A stretch of DNA of 24,619 nt from Nemertoderma westbladi (Eukaryota; Xenacoelomorpha; Nemertodermatida; Nemertodermatidae): assembly GCA_032718475.1 (NCBI GenBank), contig JAUCBJ010000881.1, positions 1 through 24,619 on the forward strand, in the 5' to 3' direction. The notes under the pieces were generated by a model that was given only the letters and a program-made list of their open reading frames with translations, was not told where the DNA came from and ran no database searches. The position numbers and the translations under genes were made by a program. Positions 18,077 to 24,619 of the stretch are shown one piece after another (positions within the stretch are counted from its first letter, which is position 1; the number at the start of each line of letters is the position of its first letter).

Positions 18077-18247
18077 ATGGTTAAAACGGGAGTAACATTT
18101 AGAAAATTATATTTAGTATCGAGTAAACCGTTAGCTGCTGATTTAAAACCACAAGATATACCTAGAGTAAATACTACAAAAAGAAAACCCTTTAAAACAT
18201 CAACTTCGAAGAAAATAATTAAAAAATTTCAGTTGTTCTTACGGTGA
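18077..18247 (+). CDS. Small basic protein, 56 residues, unknown
   Basis: ATG 18077 to TGA 18245-18247, six bases after the preceding gene's displaced stop and before the integrase on the same strand. It starts with TFRKLYLVSSKPLAADLKP and ends in a very Lys-rich region (TKRKPFKTSTSKKIIKKF). No family recognised. It could be a complete small DNA-binding or precursor protein, or the N-terminal piece of a broken gene, since an overlapping ATG at 18246 opens another frame. Compact spacing supports a real gene. Confidence 0.5.
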   Translation: MVKTGVTFRKLYLVSSKPLAADLKPQDIPRVNTTKRKPFKTSTSKKIIKKFQLFLR

Positions 18248-18298
18248 TGCCCTTTATAAGAGATTTGAATATACATATTACTTGCGGTTGTCGAAAAG

Positions 18299-18956
18299 AT
18301 GCCTCGCAAGATGAAACCGATTTTAAGCCGAAGCTTAGACAAAAAACTGTTAAGAATTTATTTAGATCCTTCATCCCCCGCGGGATTTGCAAGTGTTGCA
18401 AAATTAGCAAAAGCTGCAAACATCAAACCGGCGCAAGCCCAGAAATGGTTGAGCGGACAAAAGACATACACCCTTCACGCTCCACGTAGACAACATTATC
18501 CAACATCTAAAATATTTACGGGAGGCATAAAAGATATATATATGATAGATCTGGTGGATATGCAGCAATATAAGTCGCAAAATAATAATTATAACTATAT
18601 ATTAACGTGCATTGATGCCTTCAGTCGGCTTGCTTTTGGCTATGCTATGAAAACAAAAAAGGGTGTTGAAATTATTAGTATATTGCAAAAAATATTCCAG
18701 AAAGGAAAACCAAACAGAATCGCCACGGATCAAGGTTCTGAGTTTCTAAATAAATCTGTAAGGAAATATTTAGATACGTTAGGTATACAGTATTACGTAA
18801 TGTATTCTGTGAATAAGGCGGCTATTGTCGAGAGATTTAACAGAACCTTAAAAACAAAGATGTTCAAAATTTTCACGCAAAGGGGAAATAATATTTGGAT
18901 AAAAATTTTACCTAAGCTTATCTCGGCTTATAATAGGTCGTATCATAGAACAATAC
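18299..18956 (+). pseudogene. Polinton integrase, N-terminal and catalytic part, interrupted by the Gypsy element
   Basis: 219 residues precede the Gypsy LTR. The N-terminus (LLRIYLDPSSPAGFASVAKL, about 17-36, then WLSGQKTYTLHAPRR) matches the characteristic Polinton integrase head. The retroviral-type catalytic core has D84 (MIDLVDMQ), D144 (ATDQGSEF) and E178 (IVERFNRT), the DDE triad that joins element ends to target DNA. The last three codons before the stop at 18964 are LTR sequence. After removal of 18957-24363 the phase continues into the C-terminal domain at 24364. Apart from this insertion I see no lesion. Confidence 0.9.
18952..18956. repeat. Target-site duplication of the Gypsy element, left copy (AATAC)
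   Basis: AATAC at 18952-18956 is repeated at 24359-24363, directly outside the two LTRs. Five bases is the usual length for Ty3/Gypsy integrases. Confidence 0.93.
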
Positions 18957-19258
18957 TGGTATAGTATCAACTAACTCATATAACATATAATGTACTTGTA
19001 CAATGTAGGCCCTATTAATTACATAATAACCGCAATAATCCCCACTCCTCATTAGTCCCACTATCACTGGGATATTGCCAACTCTTCCTAATGATTCGTT
19101 TCATATGGACCATCAGGTCAAACAGTAATTATTATATTATGAGTTATCTGGTGGTGGTGTCACGTTTAACATCGTATAATATATTTGTCATTTTGTTGAG
19201 ATAAAAATAATGTTTAAGATTAAAACAATAAACTACGTATTATAACCAAACTATACTA
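18957..19258 (+). repeat. 5' LTR (302 bp)
   Basis: Begins TGGTATAG and ends CTATACTA, an imperfect 8-base terminal inverted repeat; the end is TA and not the commoner CA. AATAAA at 19227-19232 is the likely polyadenylation signal. Identical to 24057-24358. Confidence 0.95.
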
Positions 19259-19276
19259 TGGCGCAGTGTGTAGTAA
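19259..19276 (+). promoter_or_regulatory. Primer-binding site
   Basis: TGGCGCAGTGTGTAGTAA immediately follows the 5' LTR. TGG complements a tRNA CCA end, and TGGCGC-GTG resembles the complement of a tRNA-Ser 3' end, but I could not check against the organism's tRNAs. Confidence 0.7.
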
Positions 19277-19353
19277 CTAAATTTAGAATTTAGAAACTAT
19301 TGCTATTAGATTATTCAGTGTTTTAAATTATATTAATATTAAAAATATTAAAT

Positions 19354-20433
19354 ATGGCCACGTACGACGTTGACGCCACAATCAAAAGATTGAAGGCCAG
19401 TAGAAGAGGTTTTAAAGCCAATTGCACACGTTCGGAAAACGTGCTCAAATCAGAAATCAATGAATTCGAGATTCTTGACTCAGATAACCGCGGCTATGTT
19501 GAGCTAGAAGCACTGGAGAGTGCACTAAATATGTTTCTGAGCGCTAACGAGAAATATGTATCGTGTCACAATGAAATATCGGAGCTCGAGGAGTCCGAAG
19601 ATGTAGCCACCGAGCAGGCAGTTACTAATGCTCAGAGATCAGCCATCTATTACGCCAAAAATATTGCAAAAAAGCGGGAAGCAATACAGGGACATAGAAT
19701 GTGCATAGAGACATCCAACATCTCTTCAGCAACACACGATAAGGCAAAGCCACGTCGCATGGAGACACCATCATTAAGATCACCTATAGACCTCAAGCTA
19801 GCTGATTTTGATGATTGGCACCAACGTTGGAAGGATTTCGCAGCAGCTACAAGGCTAAATGATTCAGATCTTGATGCACGAAGGGGAACACTGCGATCTG
19901 CGCTAGATCCCGAATGGACCAAGCTATGGACCGAGGGCATCATAGACATAAAACCAGATGATGACGTAAATACGATCGTCAAATTACTCAGGGTATATTT
20001 ACGAGGTGAACGCCATGAACTGTTAGACCGTGTTGCCTTTGTACAACGGAAACAACAGCCAGGAGAAAATGTTACACAATACTATATGACACTTCAAATG
20101 CTAGACCGTGCTTGCGATTTTGAAGAAGTATGCGACAATGCCGACATACATAGGCATGATCGATTATTGACACAATTCGTAGCTGGGTTACGAGACTCAA
20201 AGTCCCGTCAGGAAGTGCTTAAAACACCCATGAAAAAGTTAACGATGCCAGATGTGCTTACATTAACTAAAGCCCTAGAGTCAAGCCAGATAGTTGACAA
20301 CGAATTGGAAAAGCCAAAAACTTCAACAATGCTTGCACTTGGATCTGACCACAATATTGAAATATGCGCTCTCGGGAAATCATCTTATAAGGACACAGAC
20401 ACATCAGCAATACAGGAGGAGCGATGTTGTTGA
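19354..20433 (+). CDS. gag: Gypsy Gag polyprotein
   Basis: 359 residues from ATG 19354. The N-terminal 130 residues are charged and helical; the segment LADFDDWHQRWKDF onwards (about residue 150-280) is the capsid-like Gag core typical of Ty3/Gypsy (a Trp-rich start, then VTQYYMTLQMLDRACDF). No zinc knuckle is encoded in this frame; both lie just beyond, in the pol frame. The frame ends at TGA 20431-20433, overlapping pol by 140 bases. Gag forms the virus-like particle in the cytoplasm. A +1 shift near the end would join it to nucleocapsid and pol; alternatively one base has been lost or gained. Confidence 0.85.
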   Translation: MATYDVDATIKRLKASRRGFKANCTRSENVLKSEINEFEILDSDNRGYVELEALESALNMFLSANEKYVSCHNEISELEESEDVATEQAVTNAQRSAIYYAKNIAKKREAIQGHRMCIETSNISSATHDKAKPRRMETPSLRSPIDLKLADFDDWHQRWKDFAAATRLNDSDLDARRGTLRSALDPEWTKLWTEGIIDIKPDDDVNTIVKLLRVYLRGERHELLDRVAFVQRKQQPGENVTQYYMTLQMLDRACDFEEVCDNADIHRHDRLLTQFVAGLRDSKSRQEVLKTPMKKLTMPDVLTLTKALESSQIVDNELEKPKTSTMLALGSDHNIEICALGKSSYKDTDTSAIQEERCC

Positions 20434-23400
20434 CGGCAAATACACCAGCACCTGTGGAAGATGCGGTCGCATTCACGATATAGACAAATGCGCAGCTAAA
20501 CATATCGTATGTTTTAATTGTGGTATCAAAGGTCATCTGTCTAAGATGTGCCACTCTAAAAGGAGGTCCGCTCAAAGCAGCAATCAATTTAATAGCATTT
20601 ATGTAAAGACAACTTCATCCATATCTTCTGTGCACAATGGTGACTCACGGCTGATAAAACTTGAAACCAGCAATATAAATAATAAAAGCCGTCATGGCTT
20701 CTTGCACTGGTTAGCTGATACTGGAGCTAAGCGAAACGCTATTAGTTTGCAAGATTTAGCCGACTTAGGTGGTAATGAAGCCGTTGGTGGCATACAGATG
20801 ACACCCGACGACGACATCCTTCTTGGGCCCGACAGCAAACAGCTTGAGTCACATGGAAAAGTGCAGCTCATACTTAAACTGAATAATAAGGAATACAACA
20901 CAACTGTCCACGTCTTAGAATCTACTAATTACCCATTGTTAAGCGCTGAAGGTTGCGAAGAACTTGGCCTCATCCCAAAATATTGGCCACATAATAGATG
21001 CGATGGACGTTGCAAGGAAGCGATATCGGCGTTGTCATTACAAAGACAACCACCCAAACCATTAACTTGTATCGAGAATGAAAAAGATAAACACGCCAAG
21101 CAACTATGTAAGGACAAACCAAATTGTTCTAAGGAGAGACTTATTAACGAATTCCCAGAAGTATTCGCAGATGAAGGCCCACTACGACCAATGGTAGGAC
21201 CACCCATGGACATCAAGCTAGAGGAGGGCGCAATCCCAACTAAAAAGTTCAAGCCATATAGTATCCCCATACATTGGGAAAAGCAGGTAAAGAATAAACT
21301 AGAAAAGATGGAGCTGGATGGTATAGTTAGAAAAGTACCCATAACTGAAACTACTGACTGGATACATCCAATGGTTGTGGTGGCAAAAAAGAATTCCACT
21401 GAGCCCCGAATAACAGTCGACCTAACTGCTCTAAATAGATATGTAAAACGCCCAGTACACCCAACCAGAACTCCGAGCGAAGAGGTAGCCAAGATACCTG
21501 GTGGGATGAAAATTTTTACAACAATGGACTCCCGCCACGGGTATTGGCAAGTTGCCCTAACGAAAGAAGCCAGCGCCTTAACAACCTTCCTCACCCCATG
21601 GGGAAGATACCAATATCTACGGAACCCAATGGGCCTATCAAGCGCAGGGGACGAACATGATTCTAGAGGTGATGATGCCTTAGATGGTATGGATAACATT
21701 AAAAAGGTTGTGGAAGATATTATCATATATGACTCAAATGAATCAGATCATGAACAACACGTCCGTTCTATATTGAAACGCCTTAAGGAAACAGGAATTA
21801 CCCTTAACAAACGGAAATTTGTATACGGAGAACCACAGGTCGAATGGTGTGGTTTCCTAATCAATGGAGACGGGTACACAGTAAACCCATCACTTACATA
21901 TGCGCTCCGCAGATTCCCAGAACCAAAGTCATCAACAGATGTAAGGTCATTCTGCGGTCTAATACAGCAGTTTGCTTCATTTACCACTGAATTAGCCGAA
22001 TTAGCACAGCCACTAACAGCATTGACATCTACTAAAACACCATTTGTGTGGGAAGCAGATCAAAAAAACGCATTCAAATCTATAATTAATATTCTCGTAT
22101 CACCAAGGGTTCTTACTAATTATCGCCCAGGAGCATCATTGCGTTTAGAAACTGACGCCGCCCAAACTAAAGGATTAGGATTCGCTTTGTGGCAAGAAGA
22201 GGGGGGCGACAAGTGGAAGCTCTTACAATGCGGATCAAGGACACTAACTACAACAGAAACCCGATATTCAGCCACTGAAGTGGAACTACTCGGTGTCGTG
22301 TGGGCAATACACAAATGTAAAATGTTCCTTCAAGGCACTACATTCGACTTAGTAGTAGACCATAAACCATTAGTTGCTATTATAAACGGTAAAACTTTAG
22401 ACCAAATTAAAACGCCTAGAATAATTCGTCTCAAAGAGAAATTAGCTAACTTCCGACCGAGAGCAATCTGGAGGCAGGGGATAGCGCATACAGTAGTAGA
22501 TGTTCTGTCCAGACATCCCGTTGTACACCCAACTATTGATGATGACTACTTGGATACTGACGACATCGAAGAAATGGTGAACACGGTTGTCGGCAACTCG
22601 TCAGCAAAAATTAACGCAATACTAGCTACCGACCCTGCTGACAATAGAGCGGAAACCAAAAGTCAGATCAGCAATAACTCAATAAAAATAAACACCATCG
22701 ATAGGGCGTGGCAAAAGGTAAAGAAGAGTGCTGCAGGTGATGCCACATACTGCGAATTATTGAAAATTGTAACAAATGGGTTTCCTCAAAATAAACACCT
22801 CGTTTCTATTAATTGTCGCCCATATTGGATTTATCGTAATGCACTTTCTGCATTCGACGGCATTGTCATGTATGGTGAAGAACGTATAGTCATACCAGAA
22901 ACCATGAGAAAAGACATATTACTCGGATTACACGCAGCCCATCAGGGCAGAGATCGGACACTCAGGAGAGCTAGGCAATGTGTTTTTTGGCCTGGAATTA
23001 CAAACGATGTCACAACAATGGTCGCCAGCTGCAACGATTGCGAATTGAATAAATACAGTAACCACAAAGAACCCCTAATGTCAGATAACAAAGCCAGCCG
23101 CTCAGGTGAAGCAATAGCTGCAGATTTGTTTAGCTACGCCGCCAAATCATTTCTCGTCATAGTCGATAAATATTCAGGGTGGATCGATGTGTTTGATTGT
23201 GGACACGGTGGAGTTGACACATTCACAGTTCTCAAGAAATTTCGCATTTGGCTCGCATATATGGGTGTGCCAATTCGAGCTACCACGGACGGGGGACCGC
23301 AGTTCAGGACCGACTTCGGAAATTTCTGCAAAGAGTGGGGTATTCATCATGACCCATCCTCCCCATATAATCACGAAGCAAATGGTTACGCAGAGTCTGC

Positions 23401-23989
23401 CGTAAGAACTATAAAGGACATCATAAAGAAAACATCCCCAAATGGCGACATTACAACTAATCGTTTCGCCAACGCTTTATTAGAATTAAGAAATACCCCA
23501 CGCTCAGATGGACTCAGTCCAGCACAACGTGTAGTTGGTAGACAAATCAAAGGTCAGTTACCAGTTCCAGAAAGAGCTCTCAAAAGAACCTGCGAAGATA
23601 CGTTTGCTGTCGCTGACAAGAAAGTAGACGAAATTCGCTCGAACTCGAAAGAGTACTATGACAGGGGAACCCGAAATTTAAAGAATTTCCCAGAAGGAAC
23701 ACGCGTGAGAATACAAAACCCCCGGACTAAGTGCTGGGAGTTATTCGGAACTATCGTCCGTAGCGTCGGAAGGGGACGGACCTATTCGATCCAGGCTGAC
23801 AATGGCAGGCTCTATTGGAGAAACAGACGCTTCCTCCGGAAATTAAACAACGAAAATATTTCAGCACGATCCGAAGATGACATAGAGACAAGCCTAAAGA
23901 CGAACGAAAACGAGGGTAACGATAATGAGTGGATTACAGTGCGTCGAAGTAAACGTTCACGGAATACCCCGGATAGACTGACATATTGA
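20294..23989 (+). CDS. pol: Gypsy Pol polyprotein (with nucleocapsid zinc knuckles)
   Basis: An open frame of 1231 codons; 20294 is the first codon after a stop, a TTG, not a proven start. Domains in order: two zinc knuckles, C54-C57-H61-C66 and C73-C76-H81-C86; aspartic protease with DTGA at 142-145; reverse transcriptase with TTMDSRHGYWQV and MGLSSAGDE, where the active-site motif reads VVEDIIIYD, with E474 and D475; RNase H with D621 (TDAAQTKG), an ATEVELLG Glu and VVDHKPL; integrase with a His/Cys zinc domain (LHAAH ... CNDC) and catalytic D944, D999 and E1034; then a C-terminal RVRIQNPR-type domain and a basic tail. Everything looks intact except that the first of the two RT metal-binding Asp residues is Glu. 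Ty3/Gypsy RTs normally have two adjacent Asp here. Confidence 0.93.
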   Translation: MTTNWKSQKLQQCLHLDLTTILKYALSGNHLIRTQTHQQYRRSDVVDGKYTSTCGRCGRIHDIDKCAAKHIVCFNCGIKGHLSKMCHSKRRSAQSSNQFNSIYVKTTSSISSVHNGDSRLIKLETSNINNKSRHGFLHWLADTGAKRNAISLQDLADLGGNEAVGGIQMTPDDDILLGPDSKQLESHGKVQLILKLNNKEYNTTVHVLESTNYPLLSAEGCEELGLIPKYWPHNRCDGRCKEAISALSLQRQPPKPLTCIENEKDKHAKQLCKDKPNCSKERLINEFPEVFADEGPLRPMVGPPMDIKLEEGAIPTKKFKPYSIPIHWEKQVKNKLEKMELDGIVRKVPITETTDWIHPMVVVAKKNSTEPRITVDLTALNRYVKRPVHPTRTPSEEVAKIPGGMKIFTTMDSRHGYWQVALTKEASALTTFLTPWGRYQYLRNPMGLSSAGDEHDSRGDDALDGMDNIKKVVEDIIIYDSNESDHEQHVRSILKRLKETGITLNKRKFVYGEPQVEWCGFLINGDGYTVNPSLTYALRRFPEPKSSTDVRSFCGLIQQFASFTTELAELAQPLTALTSTKTPFVWEADQKNAFKSIINILVSPRVLTNYRPGASLRLETDAAQTKGLGFALWQEEGGDKWKLLQCGSRTLTTTETRYSATEVELLGVVWAIHKCKMFLQGTTFDLVVDHKPLVAIINGKTLDQIKTPRIIRLKEKLANFRPRAIWRQGIAHTVVDVLSRHPVVHPTIDDDYLDTDDIEEMVNTVVGNSSAKINAILATDPADNRAETKSQISNNSIKINTIDRAWQKVKKSAAGDATYCELLKIVTNGFPQNKHLVSINCRPYWIYRNALSAFDGIVMYGEERIVIPETMRKDILLGLHAAHQGRDRTLRRARQCVFWPGITNDVTTMVASCNDCELNKYSNHKEPLMSDNKASRSGEAIAADLFSYAAKSFLVIVDKYSGWIDVFDCGHGGVDTFTVLKKFRIWLAYMGVPIRATTDGGPQFRTDFGNFCKEWGIHHDPSSPYNHEANGYAESAVRTIKDIIKKTSPNGDITTNRFANALLELRNTPRSDGLSPAQRVVGRQIKGQLPVPERALKRTCEDTFAVADKKVDEIRSNSKEYYDRGTRNLKNFPEGTRVRIQNPRTKCWELFGTIVRSVGRGRTYSIQADNGRLYWRNRRFLRKLNNENISARSEDDIETSLKTNENEGNDNEWITVRRSKRSRNTPDRLTY

Positions 23990-24043
23990 ATTGAGACTTA
24001 TTGAATTGACTGACTATTTCTCTAAACTAAACTCATTGTTGGG

Positions 24044-24056
24044 GTAAAGGGGGGCA
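24044..24056 (+). promoter_or_regulatory. Polypurine tract
   Basis: GTAAAGGGGGGCA directly precedes the 3' LTR. Polypurine tracts resist RNase H and prime plus-strand DNA synthesis. Confidence 0.8.
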
Positions 24057-24358
24057 TGGTATAGTATCAACTAACTCATATAACATATAATGTACTTGTA
24101 CAATGTAGGCCCTATTAATTACATAATAACCGCAATAATCCCCACTCCTCATTAGTCCCACTATCACTGGGATATTGCCAACTCTTCCTAATGATTCGTT
24201 TCATATGGACCATCAGGTCAAACAGTAATTATTATATTATGAGTTATCTGGTGGTGGTGTCACGTTTAACATCGTATAATATATTTGTCATTTTGTTGAG
24301 ATAAAAATAATGTTTAAGATTAAAACAATAAACTACGTATTATAACCAAACTATACTA
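24057..24358 (+). repeat. 3' LTR (302 bp)
   Basis: Compared line by line with 18957-19258 and identical at all positions, at a constant offset of 5100. AATAAA at 24327-24332. Confidence 0.96.
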
Positions 24359-24363
24359 AATAC
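24359..24363. repeat. Target-site duplication of the Gypsy element, right copy (AATAC)
   Basis: Matches 18952-18956 and abuts the 3' LTR end CTATACTA. Confidence 0.93.
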
Positions 24364-24619
24364 AAATGACACCTATTGAAGTTAATAAATTTAATGAAAC
24401 TGAATTAATGAATAGATTATATGGGAAATGTAGACAGATAAATCACAAGAAAATAAAATTTAAAGTTGGAGATACAGTACGATTATCTATTGCTCGTACT
24501 GCTTTTGCTAAAGGCTATCGAGAACAATGGACACGTGAATTATTTATTATTCATCGGGTCAGGTTGGATAGAGTACCAGCGGTAATGTTCGATATTAAGG
24601 ACAGCACCGGAGCTATAAT
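24364..24619 (+). pseudogene. Polinton integrase, C-terminal part, runs off the right edge
   Basis: The frame continues the integrase phase after the Gypsy element and stays open to the window end (85 codons). It holds the region KIKFKVGDTVRLSIARTAF then YREQWTRELFIIHRV, the SH3/chromo-like C-terminal domain of Polinton integrases, which binds DNA or chromatin. There is an ATG at 24366, but it is internal to the original gene. The natural stop lies outside the window. Confidence 0.88.

Larger units (their letters stand above)
18957..24358 (+). mobile_element. Ty3/Gypsy LTR retrotransposon, complete, 5402 bp
   Basis: Two identical 302-bp LTRs, a primer-binding site, gag, a long pol open frame with protease, RT, RNase H and integrase in Ty3/Gypsy order, a polypurine tract, and a 5-bp target duplication. 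It lies in the Polinton integrase gene in the same orientation. Identity of the LTRs at every position indicates a very recent insertion or conversion between LTRs. Confidence 0.96.
10629..24619 (+). mobile_element. Maverick/Polinton element, partial, with two nested insertions
   Basis: The plus-strand genes are an unknown protein, a RING protein, a packaging ATPase, a KGN-type small protein, a 56-residue protein and a retroviral-type integrase. The ATPase plus integrase pair is diagnostic of Maverick/Polinton elements. Protein-primed DNA polymerase B, protease and capsid genes are not present; they should lie to the right. The left terminus is not resolved; it is probably between about 9690, where the LINE relic fades, and 10600. 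Removing the LINE (12571-17577) and Gypsy element (18957-24358) leaves about 3.6 kb of Polinton sequence here. At least four of its genes are damaged, so this copy is inactive. Confidence 0.8.

Noticed and set aside
18244-18489. 81-codon plus-strand open frame rich in Cys
   Set aside because: Mostly an alternate frame of the integrase N-terminus, whose own frame has diagnostic motifs.
20929-21726. 265-codon open frame on the minus strand
   Set aside because: It is antisense to the protease-RT region of the Gypsy pol gene, with no known motif; the plus-strand frame has clear domains.
1-24619. CRISPR arrays, tRNA or rRNA genes, bacterial operon signals
   Set aside because: I found no regularly spaced repeats with unique spacers, no cloverleaf I could support, and no bacterial-type gene spacing.

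Overview
The window reads as metazoan nuclear DNA, probably from an invertebrate. It has long AT-rich non-coding stretches, splice-like junctions (GTAAGT/GTGAGG donors, polypyrimidine-CAG acceptors), no bacterial gene packing, and almost all strong coding sequence belongs to eukaryotic mobile elements. I cannot name the species.

Layout. 1-78: a short open segment ending at a strong splice donor, possibly the last piece of a host exon. 79-4055: mostly non-coding, with a GC-rich tandem repeat, a poly-C tract, a decayed minus-strand retroelement C-terminal coding remnant (about 2130-2715), a 70-bp tandem repeat, a possible 13-bp-class inverted repeat pair at 607 and 3572, and a promoter-like cluster before 4056. 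4056-5338: an unrecognised gene-like unit with an apparent intron (4911-5209) and one in-frame stop. 5339-7400: AT-rich, no gene seen. 7406 to about 9693: a broken non-LTR retrotransposon (endonuclease plus reverse transcriptase) carrying a smaller LINE tail inside it. About 9700-10600: degenerate direct repeats, probably around the left edge of the next element.

About 10629 to the right edge is a Maverick/Polinton-type element, all genes on the plus strand: an unknown protein with an apparent frameshift, a RING-finger protein, an A32/FtsK-HerA-like packaging ATPase, a small 'KGN' basic protein, a 56-residue basic protein, and a retroviral-type integrase. Its DNA polymerase and capsid genes are not in the window. 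Two younger elements sit inside it. A 5.0-kb non-LTR retrotransposon on the minus strand (12571-17577; PHD-finger ORF1, endonuclease/RT ORF2, both open) interrupts the 3' end of the ATPase gene between 5-bp GTAGC repeats. A 5.4-kb Ty3/Gypsy retrotransposon (18957-24358) with two identical 302-bp LTRs interrupts the integrase gene between 5-bp AATAC repeats; the Polinton integrase frame resumes after it and runs off the window.

The order of events that fits: Polinton first, its small lesions at unknown times, then the LINE and the Gypsy element. The Gypsy copy is the youngest by LTR identity, yet its RT active-site motif carries Glu in place of the first catalytic Asp, and its nucleocapsid zinc knuckles lie only in the pol frame, reachable by a +1 shift. 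These, the RING gene on a Polinton, and the unknown spliced unit at 4056-5338 are the points most worth a second look.
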